From Alphaproteobacteria bacterium (GTDB taxonomy: Bacteria; Pseudomonadota; Alphaproteobacteria; Micropepsales; Micropepsaceae), in assembly GCA_017307355.1 (NCBI GenBank), contig JAFKFG010000007.1:62001-126000 (forward strand): a stretch of 64,000 nt of DNA, read 5' to 3'. Shown piece by piece: positions 45,208 through 53,799 of the stretch. A program made the position numbers and the translations under genes. Position 1 is the first letter of the stretch, and each line of letters begins with the position of its first letter. Under the pieces are notes generated by a model. It worked only from the letters and a program-made list of their open reading frames with translations, was not told the origin of the DNA and made no database searches.

Positions 45208-46180
45208 CGTTCCGGCGATGGCGCGCCTTGATCCAGCGCACCGTGCCCGTGGCCGAACGCATCACCACGCTTTCGGTGGTGACGTAATCGCCGTCGCGAT
45301 GCACGCCCGCCAGCATCGATCCGTCGGTGACGCCGGTGGCGGAAAACACCACATCGCCCGAGACCAGATCGGTCATGGCATATTTGCGATTGAAATCCTT
45401 GATGCCGATCTTTTCGGCACGGCGCTTTTCGTCTTCCTTCTTGAAGACCAGGCGGGCCTGCATCTGGCCGCCGATGCAGCGAAGCGCCGCCGCCGCCAGC
45501 ACGCCTTCGGGTGCGCCGCCCTGGCCGATATAGATATCGATGCCGGTGGCCGGATCGGTGGTGGCGATCACGCCCGCCACGTCGCCATCGGTGATCAGCT
45601 TCACCGCCGCGCCCGCCTTGCGGACTTTGGCGATCAACTCTTCGTGACGCGGCCGGTCCATGATGCAAGCCGTGATTTCATGCGGCTTGACGCCCTTGGC
45701 CTTGGCCAGGGCATTGCTGTTGTCGCCTGGCTCGGCGTCCAGGTCGATCAACCCTTCCTTGAAGCCGCCGCCGATGGCGATCTTGTCCATATAAGTATCG
45801 GGCGCATGCAGCATGGTGCCGGGTTCGGCCATCGCCATCACCGCCAGCGCATTGGCCATCGCCTTGGCCGTCAGCGTGGTGCCTTCCAAAGGATCGAGTG
45901 CGATATCGACCGCCAATCCGCCCTGCCCGACTTTCTCGCCGATGAACAGCATCGGGGCTTCGTCCCGTTCGCCTTCGCCGATCACCACCGTTCCGTCGAT
46001 CGGCAGGACGTTGAAGGCCGCCCGCATCGCTTCCACCGCGGCTTGGTCGGCGGCGTGTTCATCGCCCCGCCCGATCTGGGCGGCGGCGGCGATGGCAGCC
46101 GCCTCGGTGACGCGCACCGCTTCCAGGGCAAAGGCACGGTCCAGCGGTTGAACGGTGGAAGGGGGGCGGATCAGGGTCAT
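45200..46180 (-). CDS. glpX: class II fructose-1,6-bisphosphatase
   Basis: 326 residues. It dephosphorylates fructose-1,6-bisphosphate in gluconeogenesis (some relatives also act on sedoheptulose bisphosphate). Metal and substrate motifs are VVIGEGERDEAPML, ALDPLEGTTLTAKAMANA, GGAPEGVLAAAALRCIGGQMQARLVF and VVFSATGVTDGSML. The order hom-glpX-recJ on one strand is common in alphaproteobacteria. GGGAGATGAC precedes the ATG. Confidence 0.96.
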   Translation of the reverse strand: MTLIRPPSTVQPLDRAFALEAVRVTEAAAIAAAAQIGRGDEHAADQAAVEAMRAAFNVLPIDGTVVIGEGERDEAPMLFIGEKVGQGGLAVDIALDPLEGTTLTAKAMANALAVMAMAEPGTMLHAPDTYMDKIAIGGGFKEGLIDLDAEPGDNSNALAKAKGVKPHEITACIMDRPRHEELIAKVRKAGAAVKLITDGDVAGVIATTDPATGIDIYIGQGGAPEGVLAAAALRCIGGQMQARLVFKKEDEKRRAEKIGIKDFNRKYAMTDLVSGDVVFSATGVTDGSMLAGVHRDGDYVTTESVVMRSATGTVRWIKARHRRNGG

Positions 46181-46255
46181 GTCATCTCCCGGCGTGGGCC
46201 GTCTCAGGCGGCAGGTTTGTTGGGGCGGCTATATCACAGCCTGGTTATCGCCCGC

Positions 46256-47539
46256 TTACGCGGCCTCCATGGGAATCATGCAGGGCCGTGCCCGAACCTT
46301 GTCCGAGGCGGCGATGGCCTTCAAGGCGCGTTCCACCGCGCTTTGTGCGGCTTCATGGGTAATCATCACAATGGCCACGGGGGCGCCATGGGCGCGGCCT
46401 CGCTGGATCATGCTTTCAATGGAAACACCGGCCGCCGACAGGTGTCCGGCGATGTCCGCCAGCACGCCGGGCAGGTCCAGAACCTCGAAGCGCAGATACC
46501 AGGGGGTAAAGGCGGCATCCCCGGCCCCCGCCTTGAACCCGGCCAGCTCCGTCGCCGGACGGCCGAAGACGGGCGTGCAGGAGCCCCGCGCAATCTCGAC
46601 CAGATCGGCCACCACGGCCGAGGCGGTGGGAGCTTCCCCCGCCCCCCTTCCGGAAAAGAAGAACGGTCCCGCCTGCCCCGCATCGACCAGAACGCCGTTG
46701 GCCGCGCCATCGACATTGGCGAGCGGCGAGCGCGCGCGCACCATGGCAAGATGGACTTTCTGGTCCACGCCCGATGCGGTGCGCCGCGCCACGCCCAGGA
46801 GCTTGATGCGGAATCCGAATTCGGACGCGAAATGAATATCGGCAGGCGTGATGTGCTGAATGCCTTCCACCGTCATGTGGGAGAGATCCGGCGCAACGCC
46901 GAAAGCCAGGCTGGAAAGCAGCGCCAGCTTGTGCGCGGTATCGCCGCCGCCCACATCCAGGGTGGGATCGGCTTCCGCATAGCCCAGCGCCTGCGCGTCT
47001 TTCAGCACGTCGGCGAAGCTGGCGCCGGAAGCTTCCATCTCGGTGAGAATGTAATTGCAGGTGCCGTTGAGAATGCCTTTGACCGCCTGGATTTCATAAG
47101 CGACCAGGCTTTCGCGCAAGGTCTTGACGATGGGAATGCCGCCCGCCACCGCCGCTTCGAATTTCAACTGAAGATTTTTGCGCTCGGCCGCCGCGGCCAA
47201 TGCCTTGCCATGCTTGGCCAATAGCGCCTTGTTGGCGGTCACCACATGCTTGCCGTTGGCGAGCGCGGCTTCGACCAGCGCGCGCGCCGGTCCTTCTTCG
47301 CCGCCGATCAATTCGACCACCACATCCGCGTCGGAACTGGCGAGCGCCAAGGGATCGGTGGTGAAATTCGGGACCGCGAAGCCGCGCGCTTTTTTTGCGT
47401 CCCGGGCGCTGGCGCCCACCACCACCAGTTCGCGGCCGGCCCGCACCGCCAGTTGCGCGGCTTGCGCCGACAAGGCTTTGACCACGCCGCCGCCCACGGT
47501 GCCCAGACCCGCAATGGCAATCTTGAGAGGAGCCCCCAT
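46256..47539 (-). CDS. hom: homoserine dehydrogenase
   Basis: 427 residues. It reduces aspartate semialdehyde to homoserine for threonine and methionine synthesis. NAD(P) motif AIAGLGTVGGGVVKAL is at the start. NKALLAKHGKALAAAAE, FEAAVAGGIPIVKTLRE, LNGTCNYILTEME and EADPTLDVGGGDTAHKLALL are family blocks. A C-terminal ACT domain (RFEVLDLPGVLADIAGHLSAAGVSIESMIQRG) suggests threonine feedback. ATG at 47539, ten bases after the aminotransferase stop, is preferred over a TTG at 47545. Confidence 0.96.
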   Translation of the reverse strand: MGAPLKIAIAGLGTVGGGVVKALSAQAAQLAVRAGRELVVVGASARDAKKARGFAVPNFTTDPLALASSDADVVVELIGGEEGPARALVEAALANGKHVVTANKALLAKHGKALAAAAERKNLQLKFEAAVAGGIPIVKTLRESLVAYEIQAVKGILNGTCNYILTEMEASGASFADVLKDAQALGYAEADPTLDVGGGDTAHKLALLSSLAFGVAPDLSHMTVEGIQHITPADIHFASEFGFRIKLLGVARRTASGVDQKVHLAMVRARSPLANVDGAANGVLVDAGQAGPFFFSGRGAGEAPTASAVVADLVEIARGSCTPVFGRPATELAGFKAGAGDAAFTPWYLRFEVLDLPGVLADIAGHLSAAGVSIESMIQRGRAHGAPVAIVMITHEAAQSAVERALKAIAASDKVRARPCMIPMEAA

Positions 47540-47549
47540 CGTCAACCGA

Positions 47550-48767
47550 TCAAACCTTGGCCGCGACGAGATCGGCGGGCGCGTGGTTGGTGCCCATGCC
47601 CAGGAACTTCTTCACGTTGCGGGCCGCCTGGCGGATGCGGTGCTCATTCTCCACCAGCGCCACGCGCACATACCCTTCGCCATATTCGCCGAAGCCGATG
47701 CCGGGCGACACCGCCACCTTGGCGTGCTGCAAAAGCTGCTTGGCGAATTCCATCGAGCCGGCTTCGCGGAATTTCTCCGGCACAGGGGCCCAGGCGAACA
47801 TGGAGGCTTCGGGTGACGGAATATCCCAGCCGGCTTGCGCCATGCTTTTCACCAGCACGTCACGGCGCGATTTGTAGATGGCGCGGATCTCGTCCGCCAC
47901 TTCCTGCGGGCCGTTCAGCGCCGCCGCCGCCGCCACCTGGATGGGCGTATAAGCGCCGTAATCGAGATAGGATTTGATACGGGCCAGCGCGCCGATCAGA
48001 TGCGGATTGCCCGCCGCAAAGCCCATGCGCCAGCCGGGCATGGCATAGGTCTTGGACAGCGACTGGAATTCGATCGCGATGTCCTTGGCGCCATCCACTT
48101 CCAGGATCGAAGGCGGCGGCACGTCGCCGAAATAGATGTCCGCATAAGCCAGATCGGACAGGACCCAGATCTCATGCTTCTTCGCGAATTTCACGATCTC
48201 CTTGTAGAAATCGAGCCCCACCACCTGCGCGGTGGGATTGGAGGGATAATTCACCACCAGCGCCACGGGTGACGGCACCGAATGGCGGGCGGCGCGGCTG
48301 AGCGCGGAGAGATATTCTTCCGGCGAAGTCGCGGGCACATGGCGGATGGCGGCGCCGGCCAGAATGAAACCGAAAGCATGGATGGGGTAAGCGGGGTTCG
48401 GAACCAGCACCACATCGCCCGTCGCGGTGATCGCCTGGGCGAGGTTGGCGAAGCCTTCCTTGGACCCCAGCGCCGCGATGACTTCGCGGTCCGGATCGAG
48501 TGTCACCCCGAAGCGGCGCTTGTAATAGGCGACATGCGCCTTCCTCAGCCCCTTGATTCCGCGCGAGGCGGAATAGCGGTTGGAGCGGGGATCGCGCGCC
48601 GTCTCGCAGAGCTTCTCCACGATATGATCGGGCGTGGGCATGTCGGGATTGCCCATGCCGAAATCGATGATGTCCTCGCCCCGCGCGCGCGCCGCAGCCT
48701 TGAGGCGATTGACTTCCTCGAAAATGTAGGGCGGCAGCCGCTTGATGCGGTAGAAATCGGTGTTCAT
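47550..48767 (-). CDS. AlaC/DapL-like PLP-dependent aminotransferase
   Basis: 405 residues, class I/II aminotransferase. FEEVNRLKAAARARGEDIIDFGMGNPDMPTPDHIVEKL, SRGIKGLRKAHVAYYKRRFGV, NPAYPIHAFGF, VVNYPSNPTAQVV and PLP lysine in SLSKTYAMPGWRMGFAAGN. The best-known relative with these blocks is E. coli AlaC (glutamate-pyruvate aminotransferase); many alphaproteobacterial members next to hom are annotated LL-diaminopimelate aminotransferase, which cannot be decided here. AGGAAA precedes the ATG at 48767. First gene of the run with hom, glpX, recJ. Confidence 0.92.
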   Translation of the reverse strand: MNTDFYRIKRLPPYIFEEVNRLKAAARARGEDIIDFGMGNPDMPTPDHIVEKLCETARDPRSNRYSASRGIKGLRKAHVAYYKRRFGVTLDPDREVIAALGSKEGFANLAQAITATGDVVLVPNPAYPIHAFGFILAGAAIRHVPATSPEEYLSALSRAARHSVPSPVALVVNYPSNPTAQVVGLDFYKEIVKFAKKHEIWVLSDLAYADIYFGDVPPPSILEVDGAKDIAIEFQSLSKTYAMPGWRMGFAAGNPHLIGALARIKSYLDYGAYTPIQVAAAAALNGPQEVADEIRAIYKSRRDVLVKSMAQAGWDIPSPEASMFAWAPVPEKFREAGSMEFAKQLLQHAKVAVSPGIGFGEYGEGYVRVALVENEHRIRQAARNVKKFLGMGTNHAPADLVAAKV

Positions 48768-48882
48768 GGAAGTTTCCTGAAAGCACCCCAAAAATCGGGC
48801 ATTTGGGTGCTGTGTGCAATCACTTTCCGGCTGTTTTGAGGCGCGTTGAAAGCAGGGGGTTTATGCGCGTGTTGTAGGGCCG

Positions 48883-49087
48883 GTCCGGCCGCTCGCCTTA
48901 GCTCGCGGCGTTCGCCGCTCGAAATGGTCCAGGGCGCCCTTCCTGTTCGTGGCTGTCCGGCCGCTCGCTTAGGCTCGCGGCGTTCGCCACTCAAAATGGT
49001 CCAAGGCACCCTTCCTGTTCGTGGCTGTCCGGCCGCTCGCTTAGGCTCGCGGCGTTCGCCACTCAAAATGGTCCACTGGACCATTTT
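48883..49087. repeat. three-copy 72-bp tandem repeat array
   Basis: Units begin at 48883, 48955 and 49027 with an exact 72-base period. Units 1 and 2 differ at only a few positions; unit 3 matches unit 2 for 49 bases and then ends in a palindrome. Because 72 is a multiple of three, one minus-strand frame reads a 24-residue repeat (PWTILSGERREPKRAAGQP...), but low coding support makes a protein doubtful. The array lies in the 340-base gap between the aminotransferase start and the OmpA-like lipoprotein stop. Confidence 0.9.
49065..49087. repeat. perfect palindrome at the end of the repeat array
   Basis: AAAATGGTCCA at 49065-49075 and TGGACCATTTT at 49077-49087 are perfect reverse complements around one base. 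The left arm is part of each repeat unit. It lies 20 bases beyond the stop of the minus-strand OmpA-like gene and could fold as its terminator or mark a repeat end. Confidence 0.85.
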
Positions 49088-49107
49088 GTCCGCTTCGCGG
49101 TCGTGGC

Positions 49108-50403
49108 TCACCCCTGCACAAAGATCTCGGCGCGGCGATTGCCGGCTTCGCCCTTGGGCATGGATTCGTAATAGACCGGCTGGCTGTCGCCCACCGCGTC
49201 GATCAGAACCTTGGAGGCGGGAACGCCCTGGCGGATCAGATCCTGCGCCACCGCATTGGCGCGCGCCTGCGACTTGGCGAAGATCGTTTCCAGATGCTTT
49301 TCCATCGACATGTCGCCGGTCCGGCTGGACGAATGGCCGACCACGCGGATGGAGCCCTGCCCGCCATTGGCCTTGAACGCGGCTGCCGCGGCACGCACCT
49401 GTGCATGCGCCGCCTTGGTGAGGGCAACGCCATCGCCGGCGAAATAGACCACGGCGGTGGGCGTCCCGCCGCTGAGGTTGGCCACCACCGAGCCGCTATC
49501 CGAACCGCGGCTGGCGCCTTTCGGCGGAACCGCGGGAACCGCCGGCGCGGCACTGCCCGCAAGCGAAGCGGTCTGGCGATAGCGCGCCACGATGGGCGCC
49601 GACACGAACTGGTTGACCGAAGGATCGAGCGGCGGTGCCGCCGACGGCTTAAAGCCCAACGCGGCATCGGATGCAGCCGGAGGCGCCATGACCGCGCCGC
49701 CGCGCGCCGGCGCATTGGCCGGAACAGCCGGCTGGCTGCCCGCCGATCCGGCGGAAGGCCCGACCGGTGTCGCGGTGGTGCCGGGAAGCGCCGCCGTGCG
49801 CACGGGCGCATTGGCGGGCACGGCCGGTTCGTTCGATGGTGCGGTGGCGCGCAAGGCCGGAACCGGCGCCGCGGGCGCCGGCGCGGCGGCCCGTGCAGCA
49901 GCGGCGGGTGCAGCAGCGGCGGGTGTCGCGGCGATCTGGGGCGGTGCGGCTTCGGGCGCGGCAGCGGACGGCGCTTCGGAAGCGGTGGGCGGTGTGTCGG
50001 TTGCGCTCAGCGCGCGTTGCGCGATGGCCGGCGCGGTTTCGCTGGCGGGCGGCGGCGGGGGCGCGGCCGCTTCGGTGCCGCCGCGAAGCGCGTCGGCGCT
50101 GTAACGAGCCTGGGCGCCGTCGCTGGCCAAGGATTGCGCGGTCTGCTGCTGATCGCCCGGGGTCGCCGTGGGCGCCGGACGGGCCGGCAAGCTGGCAAGA
50201 TCGGGCGTGGTGCCGGTGGCATCGTCGGACGCGGTCGGCGCCGCCTGGTCCGGAAACTGGCTGGCAGGAGCGGTGTCGCTGCTGCTGCTGTCGCTGAGAA
50301 GTCCCGTGGGATCCAAATCCGAAATGGTGGAACAGGCAGAGGCCGCGACGGTCAGGCCCAGGATCAGCGTCAACTGGCGCAGAGGAACGGTGGACTTGGT
50401 CAT
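49108..50403 (-). CDS. OmpA-family peptidoglycan-binding lipoprotein with long Ala/Pro linker
   Basis: 431 residues. Signal sequence and lipobox AASAC (cysteine near 24), then about 250 residues of low-complexity Ala/Pro/Thr linker, then a C-terminal OmpA domain (about 310-430: VVYFAGDGVALTKAAHAQVRAAAAAFKANGGQGSIRVVGHSSSRTG, AKSQARANAVAQDLIRQGVPASKVLIDAVGDSQPVY, GNRRAEIFV). It probably tethers the outer membrane to peptidoglycan. A TTGGAA-17-TATAGG promoter lies 75 bases upstream. Divergent from phaC. Confidence 0.9.
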   Translation of the reverse strand: MTKSTVPLRQLTLILGLTVAASACSTISDLDPTGLLSDSSSSDTAPASQFPDQAAPTASDDATGTTPDLASLPARPAPTATPGDQQQTAQSLASDGAQARYSADALRGGTEAAAPPPPPASETAPAIAQRALSATDTPPTASEAPSAAAPEAAPPQIAATPAAAAPAAAARAAAPAPAAPVPALRATAPSNEPAVPANAPVRTAALPGTTATPVGPSAGSAGSQPAVPANAPARGGAVMAPPAASDAALGFKPSAAPPLDPSVNQFVSAPIVARYRQTASLAGSAAPAVPAVPPKGASRGSDSGSVVANLSGGTPTAVVYFAGDGVALTKAAHAQVRAAAAAFKANGGQGSIRVVGHSSSRTGDMSMEKHLETIFAKSQARANAVAQDLIRQGVPASKVLIDAVGDSQPVYYESMPKGEAGNRRAEIFVQG

Positions 50404-50477
50404 GCGGTCGTTTCCCGGTCAGAAAGCATTGCCGGACGGCGCGTGACTCCCCGAACGGCGCACGACCCAGCCCATTT

Positions 50478-50506
50478 CCTATACCGTGCCGGGGCTTTGG
50501 TTCCAA
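50478..50506 (-). promoter_or_regulatory. putative sigma-70-type promoter of the OmpA-like lipoprotein gene
   Basis: On the minus strand, TTGGAA (complement of 50501-50506) and TATAGG (complement of 50478-50483) are separated by exactly 17 bases. The -10 box lies about 75 bases before the ATG at 50403. Prediction from consensus only. Confidence 0.5.
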
Positions 50507-50626
50507 GCGCGGCCACTGCTAAATACGTGAATTCTTGACATATTTCAGCCATAACGGCCCTTGCGACAGGGGATTTGCGGCGGCCGGCCGCCCGCGATAT
50601 CACCGGTTCCGGCCAAGCATGGTGCC

Positions 50627-52462
50627 ATGATGGGTGAGAAACAGTCCGCGTCCCGGCCCGAATCGACGGGCCCTTCCCTCTCCGACCGCCTGACGCATCT
50701 GGACCGGGAGAAATTCGCCCGCAACATGGTGATGGTGGCGGGACAGAGCCAGAGGCTGGTCGGCGAATTCCTCCGCCGCTGGGCCGACCGCGAAAATCCA
50801 GGCCCGCTCGATCCTCTCAACATCTCCAGCGCCTTCTTCGCGCTGCTGAAGGCAATGGGCGCGGACCGTCAGACGGTGGCGGAAACCCAAACGCAATTGT
50901 GGCGCGACTGGATGGGCCTTTGGGAAACCACCGCACGGCGCATGCTGGGCGACGACAGCGCAGCGCCCGTGGTCGCGCCTCCGCCCGGCGACCGGCGCTT
51001 CCGCGACGCCGAATGGCAGCAGAACGAGATCTTCGATTTCATCAAGCAATCCTACCTGCTGTCGGCCAACGCCATGCAGGGCATGGTCGCCAATCTCAAC
51101 GGCATTCCCGAAGGCGAGCGCAAGCGGGTGGAATTCTATACCCGCCAATTCGCGGATGCCTTCGCGCCGACCAACTTCCTTCTCACCAATCCCGAAGTGA
51201 TGCGGGCGACCCTGGAGTCGAACGGCGAGAATCTGGTCAAGGGCCTGGACAATCTGATCGCCGACATCGAACGGGGGCGCGGCGAGCTGTCGATCCGTCA
51301 GTCTGCGGACGGTTTCGTGATCGGCGAGAATATCGCCACCGCCCCCGGCAAGGTGGTTTTCCGCAACAAGCTGATCGAGCTGCTTCAGTTCAGCCCCACC
51401 ACCGCCGAAGTGCATGAAAGGCCGCTGCTGATCTTCCCGCCCTGGATCAACAAATTCTACATTCTGGACCTTCGGCCCGAGAACAGCTTCATCCGCTGGC
51501 TGGTGGCGCAGGGCTATACCGTCTTCGTGGTCTCCTGGGCCAATCCCGACAGCGATCTCGCCCAGATGGGGTTCGAGGATTACATGCGCGACGGCGTCTT
51601 CGCCGCGCTGGACGCGGTCAAGGACGCGACCGGGGTGGAAGACCCCAACTGCGTCGGCTATTGCATCGGCGGCACGCTTCTGGCGGCCACCCTCGCCTAT
51701 ATGGCGGCCAAGAAGGACGCGCGCATTCATTCCGCAACCTTCTGGGCCGCGCAGACCGATTTCAGCGAAGCGGGCGATCTTTCCGTCTTCGTGGACGAAG
51801 CCCAGCTCGAAGCGCTGGAGCAGCAGATGAAGCAGGCCGGCGGCGTGCTCGACGGCGCCAAGATGGCCGGCACCTTCAACATGCTGCGCGCCAACGACCT
51901 GATCTGGTCCTTCGTGATCAACAATTACATGCTGGGCAAGTCGCCCATGCCGTTCGACCTGCTCTATTGGAACAGCGACACCACGCGGATGCCGGAAAAG
52001 CTGCATCTGTCCTATCTGCGCCAATGCTACAAGGACAATGCGCTGGCCTTGGGCAAGATGATGCTGGATGGCGTGAAGCTGGATCTTTCGAAAGTGAAAG
52101 TCCCGGTCTATCTGCAATCGGCCAAGGAAGACCATATCGCCCCCGCCAATTCGGTGTTCAAGGCGGTGAAACTGTTCGGCGGGCCGGTCCGCTTCATCAT
52201 CGCGGGATCGGGCCATATCGCGGGCGTGATCAATCCGCCCGCGGCCAAGAAATACCAATATTGGACCAACGAGAAAAAGACCGAGACCGTGGATGGCTGG
52301 CGTGCCAGCGCGACCGAGCATGCCGGCTCCTGGTGGCCGGATTGGGACCGCTGGCTGTCGGCCTTGTCGGGCAAAAAAATTCCCGCGCGCCAGCCCGGCG
52401 ACGGCAAACTGAAAGTTCTGGGAGACGCTCCCGGCGACTATGTGAAGGTGAAATCACGATAA
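50627..52462 (+). CDS. phaC: class I poly(3-hydroxyalkanoate) synthase
   Basis: 611 residues. It polymerises 3-hydroxyacyl-CoA into PHA granules. PhaC N-terminal domain (FLRRWADRENPGPLDPLNISSAFFALL and the WQQNEIFDFIKQSYLLSANAM region), then the alpha/beta-hydrolase core with lipase-like box GYCIGG (nucleophile C346), aspartate in SAKEDHIAP and histidine in GSGHIAGVINPP. Its length and the 100-residue N-terminal region fit class I. ATG at 50627, with another ATG immediately after. Confidence 0.95.
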   Translation: MMGEKQSASRPESTGPSLSDRLTHLDREKFARNMVMVAGQSQRLVGEFLRRWADRENPGPLDPLNISSAFFALLKAMGADRQTVAETQTQLWRDWMGLWETTARRMLGDDSAAPVVAPPPGDRRFRDAEWQQNEIFDFIKQSYLLSANAMQGMVANLNGIPEGERKRVEFYTRQFADAFAPTNFLLTNPEVMRATLESNGENLVKGLDNLIADIERGRGELSIRQSADGFVIGENIATAPGKVVFRNKLIELLQFSPTTAEVHERPLLIFPPWINKFYILDLRPENSFIRWLVAQGYTVFVVSWANPDSDLAQMGFEDYMRDGVFAALDAVKDATGVEDPNCVGYCIGGTLLAATLAYMAAKKDARIHSATFWAAQTDFSEAGDLSVFVDEAQLEALEQQMKQAGGVLDGAKMAGTFNMLRANDLIWSFVINNYMLGKSPMPFDLLYWNSDTTRMPEKLHLSYLRQCYKDNALALGKMMLDGVKLDLSKVKVPVYLQSAKEDHIAPANSVFKAVKLFGGPVRFIIAGSGHIAGVINPPAAKKYQYWTNEKKTETVDGWRASATEHAGSWWPDWDRWLSALSGKKIPARQPGDGKLKVLGDAPGDYVKVKSR

Positions 52463-52506
52463 GACTGGATCCCCTTCCCTCGGCGCTGATCGCGCCTCGC
52501 CGGGGA

Positions 52507-52540
52507 TGACCGAAGAAATGCTTTGGCATTTCTTCGGTCA
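52507..52540. terminator. hairpin between convergent phaC and the PDZ gene
   Basis: A 15-base perfect stem (TGACCGAAGAAATGC with its reverse complement) closes a TTTG loop. It lies 44 bases after the phaC stop and includes the stop codon of the minus-strand PDZ gene. No T-tract follows, so it may be a bidirectional attenuating hairpin, an RNA-stabilising end, or an unlabelled palindromic site. Confidence 0.55.
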
Positions 52541-53749
52541 GTTGGTCCTGCCCGGTTCAAGTTTTTCGTTCAAGCCACCCAGTTGCCGGTAGAAGCCCGG
52601 GCCTTCCTGCCCGTTCGCCCACAGATCGCGGCGCGGATTGACCAGGAAAACCTCGCCGTCATGGGCATGGACATAGCCCAGGCGGAATTTGTCGAGATAG
52701 GTGGCGGCGAAATCGCTGTCCTCGCAGCGATCCTCAAGGCAGCGCGACGAAACCGAGGTTGCCGCCATGGAGGGATCGCGCGGCCGGGGCGGCGGCGCCA
52801 GATCGGACTGGCAGCGCAGCGACAGCAAAGCGCTGGCCGTGACCGGTATGGCCCATGACGCATCGCCGGCGGGCACGCCGGCGATCCAGACGGACAGAAT
52901 ATCGCCGTTCAACCGCCACAGCGCGAAGCCGGTGGCGCCGGTCTTGTTGCCGAAGCTGATGCTGCTCACGCCGAAAGGCCGGGCTTCCACCGGCGTGACT
53001 GTGACCGGGCTGCGGAAGATTTCGTGCAGCAGGCCGGACACGTATCCCAGAAGATCGCGCCGCTGGTCCGCCTCCAGGCGCACCAGCTTGTAGATCGCAT
53101 GCGCGCCACCGGACTCCGAAACGACGTGGATCATGCTCGGGCCGGAATCATGTAGCTGCCATTTTTCCGGCGCCACGCCGGAACAAGTGCCCGCCGTCAA
53201 TTGCGGGAGCGCCCGCAACCGCACGCTGACGCCATGGGCCAGGCGCCGCGACCAGGCGGCATTGGCCGCCATGATCGGCGGCGACAGTTTTTCCTTTGCC
53301 AGGGTCGGGGGCGGCGCGACAGAAAAGATTTTCTCGCTGGGGGGCGCCGAGGCGTCGAAAATCAGCGCCACATTCTTGGCATGAACGCCACCGCGCGCCT
53401 CGTCGAACAGACTGAGGACGATGCGATCGCCGGCCCGGTGGCGGCGAACGATCCGGGACGCCTGCTCCGCCGAGCGGATACCTTCCCCATCGATCCGCGC
53501 CACCACCGCGCCCGGCCGGATGCCGGCCCGCGCGGCGGGACTGTCAGCGGCCACGCCGGTCACCAAAGCGCCGCGTGTGGTGAGAAGCGGCGCGCGCGCT
53601 GCGGCAGCCCCGGTGACGCGGGCGAATTCCAGTCCGGAATAGCCTTCAGGATCGGGCGGACGGGCGATCAGAAGGGCCACGCCAAGCGCGCCCAACGCCA
53701 CCACCGCAAGCACTCCCAGCCAAAGCCGCGCCATACCGGCTTCTAGCAT
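52538..53749 (-). CDS. membrane-anchored PDZ-domain protein of unknown function
   Basis: 403 residues. An N-terminal hydrophobic anchor (LWLGVLAVVALGALGVALLIA) is followed by a PDZ-like domain (about 35-130: GALVTGVAADSPAARAGIRPGAVVARIDGEGIRSAEQASRIVRRHRAGDRIVLSLF). The remaining 270 residues have no recognised motif; no serine-protease triad is visible, so it is not a DegP-type protease. Envelope location is likely. Two ATGs five codons apart (53749, 53734) are both possible. It lies 50 bases after argC on the same strand. Confidence 0.75.
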   Translation of the reverse strand: MLEAGMARLWLGVLAVVALGALGVALLIARPPDPEGYSGLEFARVTGAAAARAPLLTTRGALVTGVAADSPAARAGIRPGAVVARIDGEGIRSAEQASRIVRRHRAGDRIVLSLFDEARGGVHAKNVALIFDASAPPSEKIFSVAPPPTLAKEKLSPPIMAANAAWSRRLAHGVSVRLRALPQLTAGTCSGVAPEKWQLHDSGPSMIHVVSESGGAHAIYKLVRLEADQRRDLLGYVSGLLHEIFRSPVTVTPVEARPFGVSSISFGNKTGATGFALWRLNGDILSVWIAGVPAGDASWAIPVTASALLSLRCQSDLAPPPRPRDPSMAATSVSSRCLEDRCEDSDFAATYLDKFRLGYVHAHDGEVFLVNPRRDLWANGQEGPGFYRQLGGLNEKLEPGRTN

Positions 53750-53799
53750 ATTTGCCGGCGATGCCAGCCCAGTTCGCGCCGCCCGCTATCGGGAACGAT

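Noticed and set aside
48883-49087. Possible CRISPR array
   Set aside because: The units are contiguous 72-base repeats without unique spacers, and no cas gene is present.
48764-49111. 115-residue minus-strand reading frame across the 72-bp repeats
   Set aside because: It merely reads the tandem repeat in frame and overlaps the aminotransferase start; no ribosome site or known domain. Kept as a repeat instead of a gene.
50600-52321. 573-residue minus-strand open frame opposite phaC
   Set aside because: Antisense shadow of a conserved PHA synthase; no start context or domain.
52538-53749. DegP/HtrA-type protease
   Set aside because: A PDZ-like domain is visible, but no trypsin-like His-Asp-Ser motif (GNSGGP) exists in the protein.
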